A stretch of 64,000 nt of DNA from UBA2136 sp047635695. Lineage in GTDB: Bacteria > Pseudomonadota > Alphaproteobacteria > UBA2136. Below the pieces are notes generated by a model. The model was not told where the DNA came from. It saw only the letters and a program-made list of their open reading frames with translations, and did not search any database. Both the position numbers and the translations under genes were made by a program. How positions within the stretch are numbered: position 1 is the first letter of the stretch; every line of letters starts with the position of its first letter. The stretch covers positions 1-64,000 of the forward strand of contig JBLILN010000004.1 of NCBI GenBank assembly GCA_047635695.1, in the 5' to 3' direction. Positions 25,204 to 34,974 of this stretch are shown one piece after another.

Positions 25204-28200
25204 ATGTTAGAAAACATCATAAAGTCTTCCATCAAACATAGGTGGTTGGTACTTATAACTATTATGGCTATTTGTGCATTGGGTGTGTACAATTTCAGTA
25301 AACTTCCTATTGACGCTGTGCCAGACATTACCAATGTACAAGTGCAAATTAACACCAGAGCTGACGGTTATTCACCTTTGGAAGTTGAACAACGTATTAC
25401 ATTTCCAGTTGAAACTGTGCTGTCGGGTATACCAGGTTTAAACCATACAAGGTCTATGTCTCGTTATGGCTTGTCACAAGTGACGGCCGTTTTTGAAGAC
25501 GACACTAATATATACTTTGCACGACAACTTATTGCAGAAAAGTTAGGGCAAATTAAGGGCGATATTCCACAAGGTTTAGAACCTATTATGGGACCTGTAA
25601 CCACAGGGTTGGGCGAAATATTTTTCTATACAGTCACTGCCAATAAAGGTGCTGTAAAAGAAGATGGTACAGCCTACACCCCTATGGACTTATTGACTGT
25701 GCAAGATTGGATTATAACACCGCAACTACGTAATTTAAAAGGTGTGGTGGAAGTCAACACAATTGGTGGTTATGAAAATGAATTCCATGTACAGCCAAAA
25801 CCCGAACTTTTAATATCTTACGGCATCAAAATACATGATGTTATTCAAGCATTGGAAAGCAACAATAGCAATACAGGTGCTGGATATATTGAAAGAAATG
25901 GTGAACAATACCTTGTGCGTATTCCGGGTCAAGTTCGAAACCTTGAAGAAATATCTAACATTATTGTAACGAACAGAAATGCCCTAACCATACGTATAAA
26001 GGACATTGCAGAAGTCACTTTAGTTTCACCATTACGTACAGGTGCAGCAACAAGGGACGGTGAAGAGGTTGTTTTGGGCACGGCTATGATGTTGTTGGGT
26101 GAAAACGCACAAGAGGTTTCTAAACGTGTAGGGCAAAAGCTAACTGAAATTGCAACGAGCTTACCAAAAGGTATTATAGCAACACCTGTTTATGATCGCA
26201 CAACATTAGTTGAAAAGACCATCCGTACAGTCCAAATAATTTAATCGAAGGTGCTTTACTTGTTATTGTTATTTTATTTTTACTTTTGGGTAATATGCGG
26301 GCGGCACTTATTACAGCGTTCGTTATTCCTGTTTCTATGCTTATGACAATTACAGGTATGGTTGAAAATAAAGTATCAGGTAATTTAATGAGCATGGGGG
26401 CGCTAGACTTTGGTCTTATTGTAGACGGTGCTGTTATTATTATTGAAAACTGTTTAAGGCGGTTTGGCATGGAACAAGAAAAACTAAAGCGCCTGCTTAC
26501 TAAAGAGGAACGTTTTGCATTAACATCAAAAGCTGCGGCAGAAGTTATTAAACCAAGTATTTTTGGTATCCTTATTATTACCGTTGTTTACTTACCTATT
26601 TTTTCACTTACAGGTGTTGAAGGTAAAATGTTTCATCCTATGGCATTTACGGTAGTTGTGGCTTTAGTGTCAGCTATGTTTCTTTCGTTAACACTTGTGC
26701 CTGCGGCTGTTGCCATTTTTATTACAGGCAAGGTGCACGAAAAAGAAAATGTTGCCATTGTGAAAAGTAAACAAGCTTATAAACCAATGCTTTTATGGAG
26801 CTTAAATAACCCTGTTAAAGTGGTTAGTGTAGCTTTTTTGTTGGTTTTAATAAGTTTATTTACAGCCAGTAAAATGGGTACGGAATTTGTACCTACACTA
26901 GATGAGGGGGATATTGCAGTTCAAGCCTTGCGTGCACCAGGCACGTCATTAACTGAATCGGTGCGTATGCAAAAACTTATGGAAAAACGTTTGATAAAAT
27001 TCCCAGAAGTGCGCACTGTTATTGCACGCATAGGTACAGCCGAGGTTGCGACAGACGCCATGCCACCCAATATTGCCGACACTTATATTTTGCTTGAAAA
27101 CCGTAAGAATTGGCCAATGCCCAACAAACCTAAAAACAAACTCATTTTGGAAATGGAAAAAGCCTTAGGCGATATTCCAGGCAGTAATTATGAGTTTTCA
27201 CAGCCTATTCAATTACGCTTTAACGAGCTTATTTCAGGTGTTAGAAGTGACTTGGCCGTTAAAATTTATGGTGATGACCTTGAAAAACTTCTGGCTTCTG
27301 CAACGCAAGTGATGCAACAACTTCAAGGCGTGGAAGGTGCTTCTGACGTTCAGGTTGAACAAGTTAGTGGCTTACCTGTGCTGAATATTGTGCCCAACCG
27401 TGACCGCATGAATGTGTATGGTTTAAACGTAGTAGACGTTCAAGAGGTTGTTGAAACAGCTATGGCTGGCCGTAAAGTAGGTACAGTATATGAAGGTGAT
27501 AGAAGGTTTTCACTTGTTGTACGTTTACCTGAAAATTTACGCCAAAACCCAGAGGCGCTTCCAAGAATCCCTATTCCACTTGATACAGGTGAGAGTGAGA
27601 GTCCAGAAAATAGCCTTGACTATGTTCCTTTGGGTGAAATAGCTGATATTAGTACCGCATATGGACCAAACCAAATAAGCCGCGAAAATGGCAAAAGGCG
27701 TATTGTCGTTACAGCAAACGTACGTGGGCGTGACCTTGGTGGTTTTGTTGAAAATGTGAGACAAGTCGTTTCAGCCAATGTTTTATTACCAGCGGGATAT
27801 TGGTTTGAATATGGTGGCACATTTGAACAGCTTATTTCTGCAAAAAACAGACTGGCAATTGTTGTGCCCATTTCATTGATACTTATTTTAGGTTTGTTGT
27901 TTCTGACCTTTAATTCAACCCGAATATCATTATTGATATTTTCAGGCGTACCACTTGCTTTAACAGGCGGTATTTTTGCCCTGGCCATGCGCGGCATTCC
28001 ATTGTCTATATCGGCAGGGATAGGGTTCATTGCCCTTTCAGGTGTGGCTGTTTTAAATGGCATTGTAATGTTGTCATTTATTCGTGAACTAGAGCGTGAA
28101 GGAAAGTCTGCTTACGAGGCTATTGTTGAAGGTGCGATGACCCGTTTACGCCCTGTGCTGATGACAGCGCTTGTGGCTTCGCTTGGTTTTGTACCTATGG

Positions 28201-28331
28201 CGTTAAACACAGGTGCAGGTGCAGAAGTGCAAAGGCCTTTAGCAACAGTTGTTATTGGCGGTATTATATCTTCTACTATTTTAACATTGTTGGTTTTACC
28301 TGCACTTTATAAATGGTTCCCACATAAATAA
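25204..28331 (+). pseudogene. czcA: CzcA-like heavy-metal RND efflux pump with a one-base frameshift
   Basis: Proton-driven trimeric inner-membrane exporter of divalent metals. Starting at ATG 25204 behind AGGAGG, the frame reads MLENIIKSSIKHRWLVL ... VEKTIRTVQ, then shifts at the A run 26234-26236 (one A missing) into NNLIEGALLVIVILFLLLGN and on to the end. Restoring one base gives 1042 aa, the exact family size. The TM4 motif is DFGLIVDGAVIIIEN, the Asp/Asp/Glu pattern of Zn/Co/Cd (Czc/HME1) pumps, not the copper/silver CusA pattern. Everything either side is intact, so either a very recent inactivation or a sequencing error. Confidence 0.9.
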
Positions 28332-28738
28332 AACGTCGTTAAAATAAGGGTAAAAATGGTGTTGAATATAAGCCCTTTTCGGAGGGCTTTATATTTGTGG
28401 AGTTGGTATTTCAAATGCTTTAGAGTTTTGAGTGCATATTTTCAGTGTATATGTCGAAAATAAAGATTGATAAGACCAATGTAAAAAAGATACCTTTCAC
28501 TGAGAAGAGGCTGGTTTTTTTTACAGTGAGAGTAAAAAGATATTTACGCAGCAGTTAATTTCTAGAAGTATTAGCCAGTGAAATGGTGCAGCTGCACGCT
28601 ATCTACCCGAAACTTTTCTTGTTATAAATCAATGTTATATAGGATAAGCACAACATTTTTCGATAAGCTCTATAACCACACGCTAAAGCACTGGGCACGA
28701 AATTTAAAAATGGGTTAAAGTGCTAGACTAATTGCTCC
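28332..28738. other. 400-bp spacer without a gene
   Basis: Between czcA and an orphan minus-strand gene. Apart from the czcA terminator at 28370-28389 I see only AT-rich non-coding sequence, with no long frames on either strand. Confidence 0.5.
28370..28395 (+). terminator. Terminator of czcA
   Basis: AAGCCC-TTTTCGGA-GGGCTT followed by TATATTTG; 38 bases past the czcA stop. Confidence 0.7.
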
Positions 28739-30037
28739 TTATTTCTTATCAGAGGCAAATGCTTTCAGTAATCGCTTAGGTAGCTCCCAATGATAGCAAC
28801 ACTTGTCTTTTTCAAACGGCATCTTTCTCAACTCTTTTCTTGTATTGTCTTTCATGTAATCAGCCCTTTGTGCACTAAGCTGTTTTTTCTTGCTCGACAA
28901 TGAAACCCTAAACAAATTTCGACACTCTTTTCTAGCAGAGTAATAGTTATAACCATCTATGATACTAGGAACATATACATTCATATGAGAATGTATATAA
29001 CCACCTCCACCCACAGCAGGTGTATAGTAACGCACTTCAGGCTTTACGTGGTTTAAGGTTAAATAATCAGCAAGCTGCGTAAATCGCTTAGAAGACTCTG
29101 AATTGTTTAAATAGCTTTCCTCTTTAGAGTGCACATCTTCTGATGTTATCAACTTTTTATCTACACTCGTCGTGCCAATTTTCTCGTCATTATAGTAGTG
29201 GCGTATATTCAAAGTAGAGTCGACAAAAGCATTAACGTTACATCGTTTGATAGTCCGCATCACTTCGCATTCACCACTTAATTCGTCGAACTTGGATCCC
29301 TTTTGTTTGCACCACCTCCGATCTTTAGTTTTTACTTTATTTTTACATGTATACTTCTGAACTTCCATTACTGCGACCCCCTCATCGAGGTCATGTACAA
29401 ATTCTAGCGGTAAATTATACTTATCAGCCAAGGATTTTGAATATACCGTTGAAGTTGTTTCAAAGCATGTTCCTATTGTTGCACTGCTAACCATTGCAGG
29501 TGGGATATGCTCTTCTACAGTTAAAGACTTTAAATCTTCAAATGTTATCGGTGAGACAAGGACAGCACTTAAGTAAGCAGCAAGTCCAAATGCCAACAAA
29601 GAAATTACGTGTCGCTTCAAGCTTTTTCCAAAGAAGTCTAAAGCAACACCGAATGCAAAGATAAGCCAAGTAGATACAAGCAAGTAAGATTTAATTTGAT
29701 TAAAAATAAAACCTGCGTTGTCATCAAGGTTTAGATTAAATATAGTAAAAATCTTGAATAGGGCTAAAAATGAAATTATTACTGCAATATTAAGTAACAT
29801 TAAAATAATCGAGTTAAACTGCCTGTATATTAACGAAACAATCGAAGTATAAAGACTAGTAATAAGATAAGCCAGCGTAGTAAATGGTATTATTATAAAC
29901 CCTGCAACATTCCAGATTCCTGTAGCTTGCCCACCATCCAATCGTTCAACAAAGTCCATTGAATATATAAACGCCATAACAATGGCAGGAATCAAAGCCA
30001 AAATAATGTAGTGATTTTTTTTATCTAGAAAGTCCAT
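28739..30037 (-). CDS. Orphan membrane protein with a Cys-rich extracytoplasmic domain
   Basis: 432 aa from ATG 30037. Five hydrophobic helices occupy the first 185 residues (for example ILALIPAIVMAFIYS, FIIIPFTTLAYLITSLY, IAVIISFLALF). An odd number of passes would put the C-terminal 240 residues outside the cytoplasm. That part has eight cysteines, a CKNK...WCKQ...GECEV...RCN cluster, a YIHSHMNVYV segment and a terminal CCYHW. I recognise no family. The frame is open 15 codons further to a TTG at 30082. It stands alone between the metal efflux locus and tRNA-Arg. Confidence 0.75.
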   Translation of the reverse strand: MDFLDKKNHYIILALIPAIVMAFIYSMDFVERLDGGQATGIWNVAGFIIIPFTTLAYLITSLYTSIVSLIYRQFNSIILMLLNIAVIISFLALFKIFTIFNLNLDDNAGFIFNQIKSYLLVSTWLIFAFGVALDFFGKSLKRHVISLLAFGLAAYLSAVLVSPITFEDLKSLTVEEHIPPAMVSSATIGTCFETTSTVYSKSLADKYNLPLEFVHDLDEGVAVMEVQKYTCKNKVKTKDRRWCKQKGSKFDELSGECEVMRTIKRCNVNAFVDSTLNIRHYYNDEKIGTTSVDKKLITSEDVHSKEESYLNNSESSKRFTQLADYLTLNHVKPEVRYYTPAVGGGGYIHSHMNVYVPSIIDGYNYYSARKECRNLFRVSLSSKKKQLSAQRADYMKDNTRKELRKMPFEKDKCCYHWELPKRLLKAFASDKK

Positions 30038-30271
30038 ATACAGCAACACCCTTTTTAATACATGCCAAGCTTTATGGTACAACTTATAAATTTATAAGTA
30101 AAAATATAATATTTGAATTAAAAGGTTTCGAGTACCTTAACCCCATCTACAGCTAGATTTAAAAATGTCTTTAATGTCAATGGGTATACGTGACAGTGCG
30201 GTACATACGTCGAAACCGAAAGGGTTAATGCTATTAACAGCTATAGGGTATTTTGATGTTTTTATTAAGAA

Positions 30272-30348
30272 TGGTGCGTCCGAGAGGAGTTGAACCTCCG
30301 ACCTCTGGTACCGGAAACCAGTGCTCTATCCAACTGAGCTACGGACGC
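30272..30348 (-). tRNA. tRNA-Arg (anticodon CCG)
   Basis: Minus-strand cloverleaf: acceptor GCGTCCG / CGGACGC, D-arm GCTC...GAGC, anticodon stem CTGGT / ACCAG around the loop TTCCGGT (anticodon CCG, reads CGG), and T-arm GGAGG...CCTCC with GTTCAAC. The discriminator A and a CCA end are encoded (30272-30275). 77 nt. Confidence 0.96.
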
Positions 30349-30674
30349 ATGTTTGTTTTTGGCAACCTTACTATAACCTTCTTAAAGTGATACTGTGCTG
30401 GCGATATATACAATAATACCTTGTTTTCATGAGCGCTTATAAAAAGCGACCTTAGGCACCGGAAGCCTATGTTCTATCCAGCTGAACTACGGACGCAATC
30501 AACACCATATTTACTGAATCACCACTAAAAAGCAAAGTTAATATCCTTTGCCCTTGATTTTGTAAACGGTATACAGTATATCTAGGGGCAGAATTAGACA
30601 GAAACACTTTATTTTTTATTTAACTTAAAATTATAACTTAACTGCTTTCCTTTCTGGGAGGTTAAGGACTCTCT
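30349..30674. other. Spacer upstream of tRNA-Arg with a tRNA remnant
   Basis: Apart from the partial tRNA at 30446-30496 and a likely promoter region for the plus-strand gene at 30675, no gene is visible. Confidence 0.5.
30446..30496 (-). pseudogene. Truncated tRNA-Arg(CCG)-like remnant
   Basis: Starts like a tRNA (acceptor GCGTCCG, D-arm TTCA...GAAC, anticodon stem TAGGC / GCCTA around the loop TTCCGGT) and breaks off after the variable loop; the T-arm and 3' acceptor strand are missing. It differs from the intact copy 97 bases away by paired changes in the anticodon stem, so it is not a simple partial duplicate. Confidence 0.8.
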
Positions 30675-32024
30675 ATGCTGAGTGGTATTATAGCAAAGCT
30701 TATGGCTTTGGTGACAACAACTGGGGGCTTTATTCTTGGTAAAACCTGGTTCCTTTCTACTATTTTAAAGCCATTGCAGGCAGTTATTTACGTTTTTATG
30801 CAAGCAAAAGTGAAAAACTTTATGCGCAACAAAAAAAAGCTTTCTCAGGAAATTTACGACTCTGAATTAGATGTTGAGGATTTCTCTCTTAATGAGACGG
30901 TTGATACTTTTCGTACTAAACACGGCATTATAACGCAACGAATGAAAAAAATCCGTAAGCTTAATCAAGATATTCTTGATTTATGGATTTTCTTACAAAA
31001 ATACGGCGTGACATTCGGCGGTGATGATGGCGCGCGGTTGATGTATGAAATTGAAGCTGCACGACGTGAAATGCAAGAAGCTGTAAGAGCTTATCCTAAG
31101 CTTTTAATGGAAATGCGTACTTTAGATAATTACTACAACAAAGAAGAGATTGAAGTTGAAGATCGTCTAGCTAGTGCACTTATGGAGCGTGCTCAAAAAT
31201 GGTCTTTCTTTGGTAAGTATCTACGCGCCGGACTCTATATTGTTTTATGGTATTATTGCGTTGATCTCTTTTTCTCTTTCACATATGACGTCATTGATAC
31301 CGACAGTAATTTACACGCCTATATGTTAGAGGTATATGCGCAACAAATACTTTATTACCACAATACTATTCAAACAACGTTAACTTGGTCTGTTATGGGT
31401 GTAGGTTATTTGTTTATGTGTTGGAAGTTGTTGTTCCCTGGCAAGCAAGTTTATATTGAATTTACGCGTCGCTGCCTTTTAGCAATGCGTGGTATTGCTA
31501 TTCTTTCTTTAGGGGTTTTGTTTGTTTACGCTTCTATGCATTGGGTTTTGCCTCTTCTGTTAAAAGACGGCGTTATATATGAGGTTTTTTTGAAGGACTA
31601 CCCACAGTTTGCATCTATTTTAGCGAATACTTTATTTGGACTGTTTGTTTTGGTTGCTTGGGGTTATTTAACTTTTAAGAGTGCCAAGAAGTTGTTTTTT
31701 GATCCACGTCAAATTAAAACCACATCAGTTGATAATTTTAGAGCTAAAGAATTTTACGGTAATCAAAAAGAAATATGTAAAAAATACACTCATTGCGCAG
31801 AAAGTTATTACACACTTGTTATTCTTATTGAGTATATACAAGAGCAAAAAGAGGATGTTTTTGATGATTTTACTAACCTTGCTTCATTGCAAGATAAAGC
31901 AAAACAAGAAAATGCATTTTTCAATAACCTGAATGTTAAGCAGCATCTTGAAGAGCTGGATGCGGTGCTACCTTCAAGATACGCTTATAAGGTGAAGAAA
32001 CAAGAAACACAGCAAGACGTTTAA
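30675..32024 (+). CDS. Orphan multi-pass membrane protein with coiled-coil region
   Basis: 449 aa behind AAGGA at good spacing. It has an N-terminal hydrophobic stretch (IIAKLMALVTTTGGFILG), a charged helical section (about 45-180, probably coiled coil, with ARREMQEAVRAYPKLLMEMR), then four membrane helices (about 190-345, for example YIVLWYYCVDLFFSF and GIAILSLGVLFVYASM), and a cytoplasmic Lys/Glu/Gln-rich tail. No catalytic motif or known family seen. Transcription ends at a strong terminator before the next gene. Confidence 0.75.
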   Translation: MLSGIIAKLMALVTTTGGFILGKTWFLSTILKPLQAVIYVFMQAKVKNFMRNKKKLSQEIYDSELDVEDFSLNETVDTFRTKHGIITQRMKKIRKLNQDILDLWIFLQKYGVTFGGDDGARLMYEIEAARREMQEAVRAYPKLLMEMRTLDNYYNKEEIEVEDRLASALMERAQKWSFFGKYLRAGLYIVLWYYCVDLFFSFTYDVIDTDSNLHAYMLEVYAQQILYYHNTIQTTLTWSVMGVGYLFMCWKLLFPGKQVYIEFTRRCLLAMRGIAILSLGVLFVYASMHWVLPLLLKDGVIYEVFLKDYPQFASILANTLFGLFVLVAWGYLTFKSAKKLFFDPRQIKTTSVDNFRAKEFYGNQKEICKKYTHCAESYYTLVILIEYIQEQKEDVFDDFTNLASLQDKAKQENAFFNNLNVKQHLEELDAVLPSRYAYKVKKQETQQDV

Positions 32025-32049
32025 TTTATTAAACATTAATCGAATAAAG

Positions 32050-32077
32050 GAAGTCACTGTGGTGGCTTCTTTTTTTT
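32050..32077 (+). terminator. Terminator of the orphan membrane protein gene
   Basis: GAAGTCAC-TGTG-GTGGCTTC stem with one wobble pair followed by eight Ts. Its presence argues that the prolyl iminopeptidase starts at 32125, beyond it. Confidence 0.9.
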
Positions 32078-32124
32078 GTGCGTTATGTGCTATGGTATAT
32101 GTCCGACAAATAAAGGATGCAATA

Positions 32125-33141
32125 ATGGACAGTATAAAATCACCTCTTTTTAATGACATAGAACCTTTTAACAGCGGTATGCTTAAGGTTTCTGATATTC
32201 ATGAAATGTATTATGAAGAAAGTGGTAACAAACAGGGCTTGCCTGTCGTTGTTGTTCATGGTGGCCCGGGGGATAGCTCAAACCCTAAACACCGCCGTCG
32301 CTTTAACCCAGAAAAATTTCGTATCATTTTATTTGACCAGCGTGGTGCAGGTTTAAGCACACCAGCTGCCTGTCGGACGGAAAACACAACACAGCACTTG
32401 GTTGCCGATATGGAGGCTTTGCGTTGTCATTTGAATATAGACAAATGGATGGTGACAGGGTCTTCATGGGGTAGTACGCTTTCTCTCGTCTATGCACAGG
32501 CACACCCTGAAAATGTGTTGGGTATGGTCTTAAATGGTATTTTCCTCGCCTATAAGGTGAACAATGACTGGATACACGGCCCTAGCGGTGCGGCACGTAT
32601 TTTCCCTGAAGCTTATGATCGCTATATAGAGGGTCTAACAGAAGAGCAAGTGGCTGATCCTTATGAGTGTTACAACGTCATTATTCAGGGTGATGATAAA
32701 GTTGCCGCAAAAAAAGCGGCGCTTAAGGTGCTGACTTATGAAGGTGATATTATGGCCATGGCGGAAACGGCGATTAAAAATACGCAAAAACGTCAAGCAG
32801 CAGAAGCGCTGATGACAGTAGAAGAACAAATGACAGCGCAAAAAGAGTTTGAGGTCTTTGCTTATACGCACAGTTTGCTTGCAGGGCATTATAGCAATAA
32901 CAATTACTTTTTAGAAGAAAATCAAATTTTAGATGGTGTTGATAGGTTAATGCATATACCAATCACGCTAATTCATGGTCGCTATGATATGGTATGCCCA
33001 CTTAAAAATGCCTATAAGCTACACAAATATTTACCGCATAGTGCTTATATTGTAGTGGAAAATGCAGGGCATGGGACAGGTGAAATCATCGTGGAGGTCA
33101 TGTCTGCCATCGATGATATGGCTCAGGGTTTTGTGGTTTAA
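32125..33141 (+). CDS. pip: Prolyl iminopeptidase (proline-specific aminopeptidase, S33)
   Basis: 338-aa alpha/beta hydrolase that releases N-terminal proline from peptides. Motifs: HGGPG (oxyanion region), FDQRGAGLSTP, nucleophile GSSWGS, acid GRYDMVCP and catalytic histidine in ENAGHG. The start is ATG 32125 behind AAAGGA; the frame is open further upstream but crosses the previous gene's terminator. Its stop is one base from that of a convergent coiled-coil gene. Confidence 0.94.
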   Translation: MDSIKSPLFNDIEPFNSGMLKVSDIHEMYYEESGNKQGLPVVVVHGGPGDSSNPKHRRRFNPEKFRIILFDQRGAGLSTPAACRTENTTQHLVADMEALRCHLNIDKWMVTGSSWGSTLSLVYAQAHPENVLGMVLNGIFLAYKVNNDWIHGPSGAARIFPEAYDRYIEGLTEEQVADPYECYNVIIQGDDKVAAKKAALKVLTYEGDIMAMAETAIKNTQKRQAAEALMTVEEQMTAQKEFEVFAYTHSLLAGHYSNNNYFLEENQILDGVDRLMHIPITLIHGRYDMVCPLKNAYKLHKYLPHSAYIVVENAGHGTGEIIVEVMSAIDDMAQGFVV

Positions 33142-33142
33142 G

Positions 33143-33733
33143 TTAGATGGCAAGTCCATCAATCTCAGGGTTTAAAATATCTTCACTTTTACAGCTGCTA
33201 CGCTCATATTGTAGTTGTTGTGCCATAATTGTGAATAAATCACGCTTAACGCGCTCACAGGCAATTTTACGCTCATGGCCCATATATAATATAAGCAGTT
33301 CTTCTTGTGTGAGGCCTGCGGGTGGTGATTTTTTTAGACGTTTGTACTCAATGATTAAATCCTGATAAGTCCTTTCGGCCTTGCTGCTCAATCTTTCCAA
33401 CTTATCCTCTTCGGCATTCAGAGATGTAGACAGGCTGTTATTTTCTAAAATGCAAGTATGCGCACTCCTTGCCGCAAGGCGCATGTCCTCATAATTACAG
33501 CTATTTGCTTGTATATCATTAAGAATATCATACTCAACGTTTATCTCGTTTTCTTGCATGGAGAGCTCTTCTAGGCGGATATTTTCTTGGTCTTGGCGCG
33601 TGAAGTTATGCGCCTTTCCATGGCTTTTTTCGTCGCAAGCTCGTTTAATATGCTCTTTGCGGTGCTGTACTGTAAGCAGGCTTTCTTCTAGTTCTGCTTG
33701 TTTTTCTTCGATGGCTGTATAAAGTATTTCCAT
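33143..33733 (-). CDS. Hypothetical coiled-coil protein
   Basis: 196 aa from ATG 33733 (GGTGAAG upstream). Almost wholly charged and helical, Glu/Lys/Leu-rich, with heptad-like stretches (EEKQAELEESLLTVQHRK, ERLSSKAERTYQDLIIEYKR) and no signal peptide or membrane helix. Cysteines are scattered. FliJ- or tether-like roles could be imagined but nothing supports one. It is divergent from dksA and converges with pip. Confidence 0.65.
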   Translation of the reverse strand: MEILYTAIEEKQAELEESLLTVQHRKEHIKRACDEKSHGKAHNFTRQDQENIRLEELSMQENEINVEYDILNDIQANSCNYEDMRLAARSAHTCILENNSLSTSLNAEEDKLERLSSKAERTYQDLIIEYKRLKKSPPAGLTQEELLILYMGHERKIACERVKRDLFTIMAQQLQYERSSCKSEDILNPEIDGLAI

Positions 33734-33916
33734 AAACTTCACCAATATTAAATGTATGTATACATATATTTTGGTGATGATTGTTTTAAATTCAAGTTAT
33801 TGAGCTAAATTAACTAAATAATATACGAAATTTATTAAAAATTTGCACAAATGGTAAAAATTTCATATATTTTGGGTGAATTTATATAGTATTCACATAT
33901 TAGAGGGATAAAAAAT

Positions 33917-34363
33917 ATGGCTGAAGCAGCTGTACAAAAAGAAGAATTAGAAGAGAAATTGTATCCAGAAGGCTATCTGCCAACGGATGACGAAGAGTAT
34001 ATGAGCCCTATGCAAACAGCCTTTTTTAAGGACATGTTGTTGGACTGGCGTATGCAACTTGAAGAAGAGAGTACATCGACAGTTAAAGGCCTGAAAGAAA
34101 ACTCTGCTATTGAAGCTGATTTGAATGATCAAGCCTCTTTAGAGTATGAGCAGGGTGTTGAATTACGTACAAGAGACCGCGAACGTAAGCTTATTTCTAA
34201 AATTGATGAAGCGTTGTCACGTGTTGAAGATGGTGATTTTGGTTTTTGTGAAGAAACGGGTGACCCTATTGGCGTAAAGCGTTTACTTGCAAGGCCTATC
34301 GCAACACTTTGTATTGAAGCAAAGCGTCGCCAAGAGAAACAAGAAACAGGTTATGCTGGTTAG
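33917..34363 (+). CDS. dksA: DksA, RNA polymerase-binding stringent-response factor
   Basis: 148 aa. An N-terminal coiled coil that inserts into the RNAP secondary channel, then a zinc-finger region FGFCEETGDPIG ... RPIATLCIEAK holding only two cysteines in place of four, a variant common in alphaproteobacteria. The tip LGDQASLEYEQG-type segment reads ADLNDQASLEYEQG. It potentiates ppGpp effects on rRNA and amino-acid promoters. Its stop overlaps a possible GTG start of the next gene by one base. Confidence 0.94.
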   Translation: MAEAAVQKEELEEKLYPEGYLPTDDEEYMSPMQTAFFKDMLLDWRMQLEEESTSTVKGLKENSAIEADLNDQASLEYEQGVELRTRDRERKLISKIDEALSRVEDGDFGFCEETGDPIGVKRLLARPIATLCIEAKRRQEKQETGYAG

Positions 34364-34371
34364 TGGTTAAA

Positions 34372-34548
34372 ATGCCTGAGGTTGACTCTAAATTATTAGA
34401 AATTTTGGTGTGCCCGCTTACTAAAACAACGCTTGTTTATGACAAAAAAGCAGGGGAGCTTATCAGTAAGGCTGCTAAGTTGGCCTTTCCCATTAAGGAT
34501 GGGATCCCTGTGATGATTGTTGAAGAAGCACGCGTTTTAGATAAATAA
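34372..34548 (+). CDS. UPF0434/Trm112-like protein
   Basis: 58 aa from ATG 34372 (a GTG at 34363, overlapping the dksA stop, is the alternative). The family pattern VDSKLLEILVCPLTKTTLVYD ... AFPIKDGIPVMIVEEAR is complete except that the second zinc cysteine pair is absent, as in most bacterial UPF0434 members. Eukaryotic Trm112 activates methyltransferases; the bacterial role is unproven. Translationally coupled to dksA, with a strong terminator after it. Confidence 0.9.
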   Translation: MPEVDSKLLEILVCPLTKTTLVYDKKAGELISKAAKLAFPIKDGIPVMIVEEARVLDK

Positions 34549-34564
34549 AGACTGATATGTTAAA

Positions 34565-34603
34565 AAATCCGCCTTATATGTTATGATAAGGCGGATTTAT
34601 TTT
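34565..34603 (+). terminator. Terminator of dksA operon
   Basis: A perfect 13-bp stem, AAATCCGCCTTAT / ATAAGGCGGATTT, with an 8-nt loop, followed by ATTTTTT. Confidence 0.92.
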
Positions 34604-34620
34604 TTAAGGATAATTAAACA

Positions 34621-34974
34621 ATGCAACAACCTATGGAAATTCGCCTCAGAAGTGATAAAAAGAACTTAAGTATTGCTTTTAGTGCTGGCGAAATTTACGA
34701 ATACAGTGCCGAACTTTTAAGGGTTGAGTCTCCTTCAGCTGAAGTTAAAGGTCATGCCCCTCATGAAAAGAAAATTGTTGCTGGTAAAAAAGATATAACT
34801 ATTAAAGCTATTGAACCTGTGGGTCATTACGCTGTAAAAATTATATTTAGCGATGGACATCAAACAGGCCTTTACACATGGTCTTATTTACAAGAGTTGG
34901 GTACCGAAAAGGATCAGCTCTGGGCTGAATATCTTGAAAATATAGAAAAAATGAACTTGAAAAGGGAACTATAA
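34621..34974 (+). CDS. DUF971 protein (gamma-butyrobetaine hydroxylase N-terminal-like)
   Basis: 117 aa, first gene of a tightly packed plus-strand run reaching dnaQ. The pattern EIRLRSDKKNLSIAF, ELLRVESPSAEVKGH, VGHYAVKIIFSDGHQTGLYTW and YLQELG is that of DUF971, which also forms the N-terminal domain of gamma-butyrobetaine hydroxylase. The stand-alone protein has been linked to Fe-S or other cofactor systems, without a settled function. It overlaps the next start by one base. Confidence 0.9.
   Translation: MQQPMEIRLRSDKKNLSIAFSAGEIYEYSAELLRVESPSAEVKGHAPHEKKIVAGKKDITIKAIEPVGHYAVKIIFSDGHQTGLYTWSYLQELGTEKDQLWAEYLENIEKMNLKREL

Noticed and set aside
26173..26245. Programmed frameshift in czcA
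   Set aside because: Only a three-base A run is present with no stimulatory structure seen; a one-base sequencing or mutational loss is simpler.
25204..28331. Copper/silver pump (CusA) assignment
   Set aside because: The TM4 motif has the DFG...VDG...EN pattern of Zn/Co/Cd pumps, not the AxG...VDAA pattern of Cu/Ag pumps.
30272..30496. tRNA-Arg locus as an attachment site of a complete mobile island
   Set aside because: No integrase gene, no 3'-end tRNA repeat, and the remnant retains the 5' rather than the 3' part of the tRNA.
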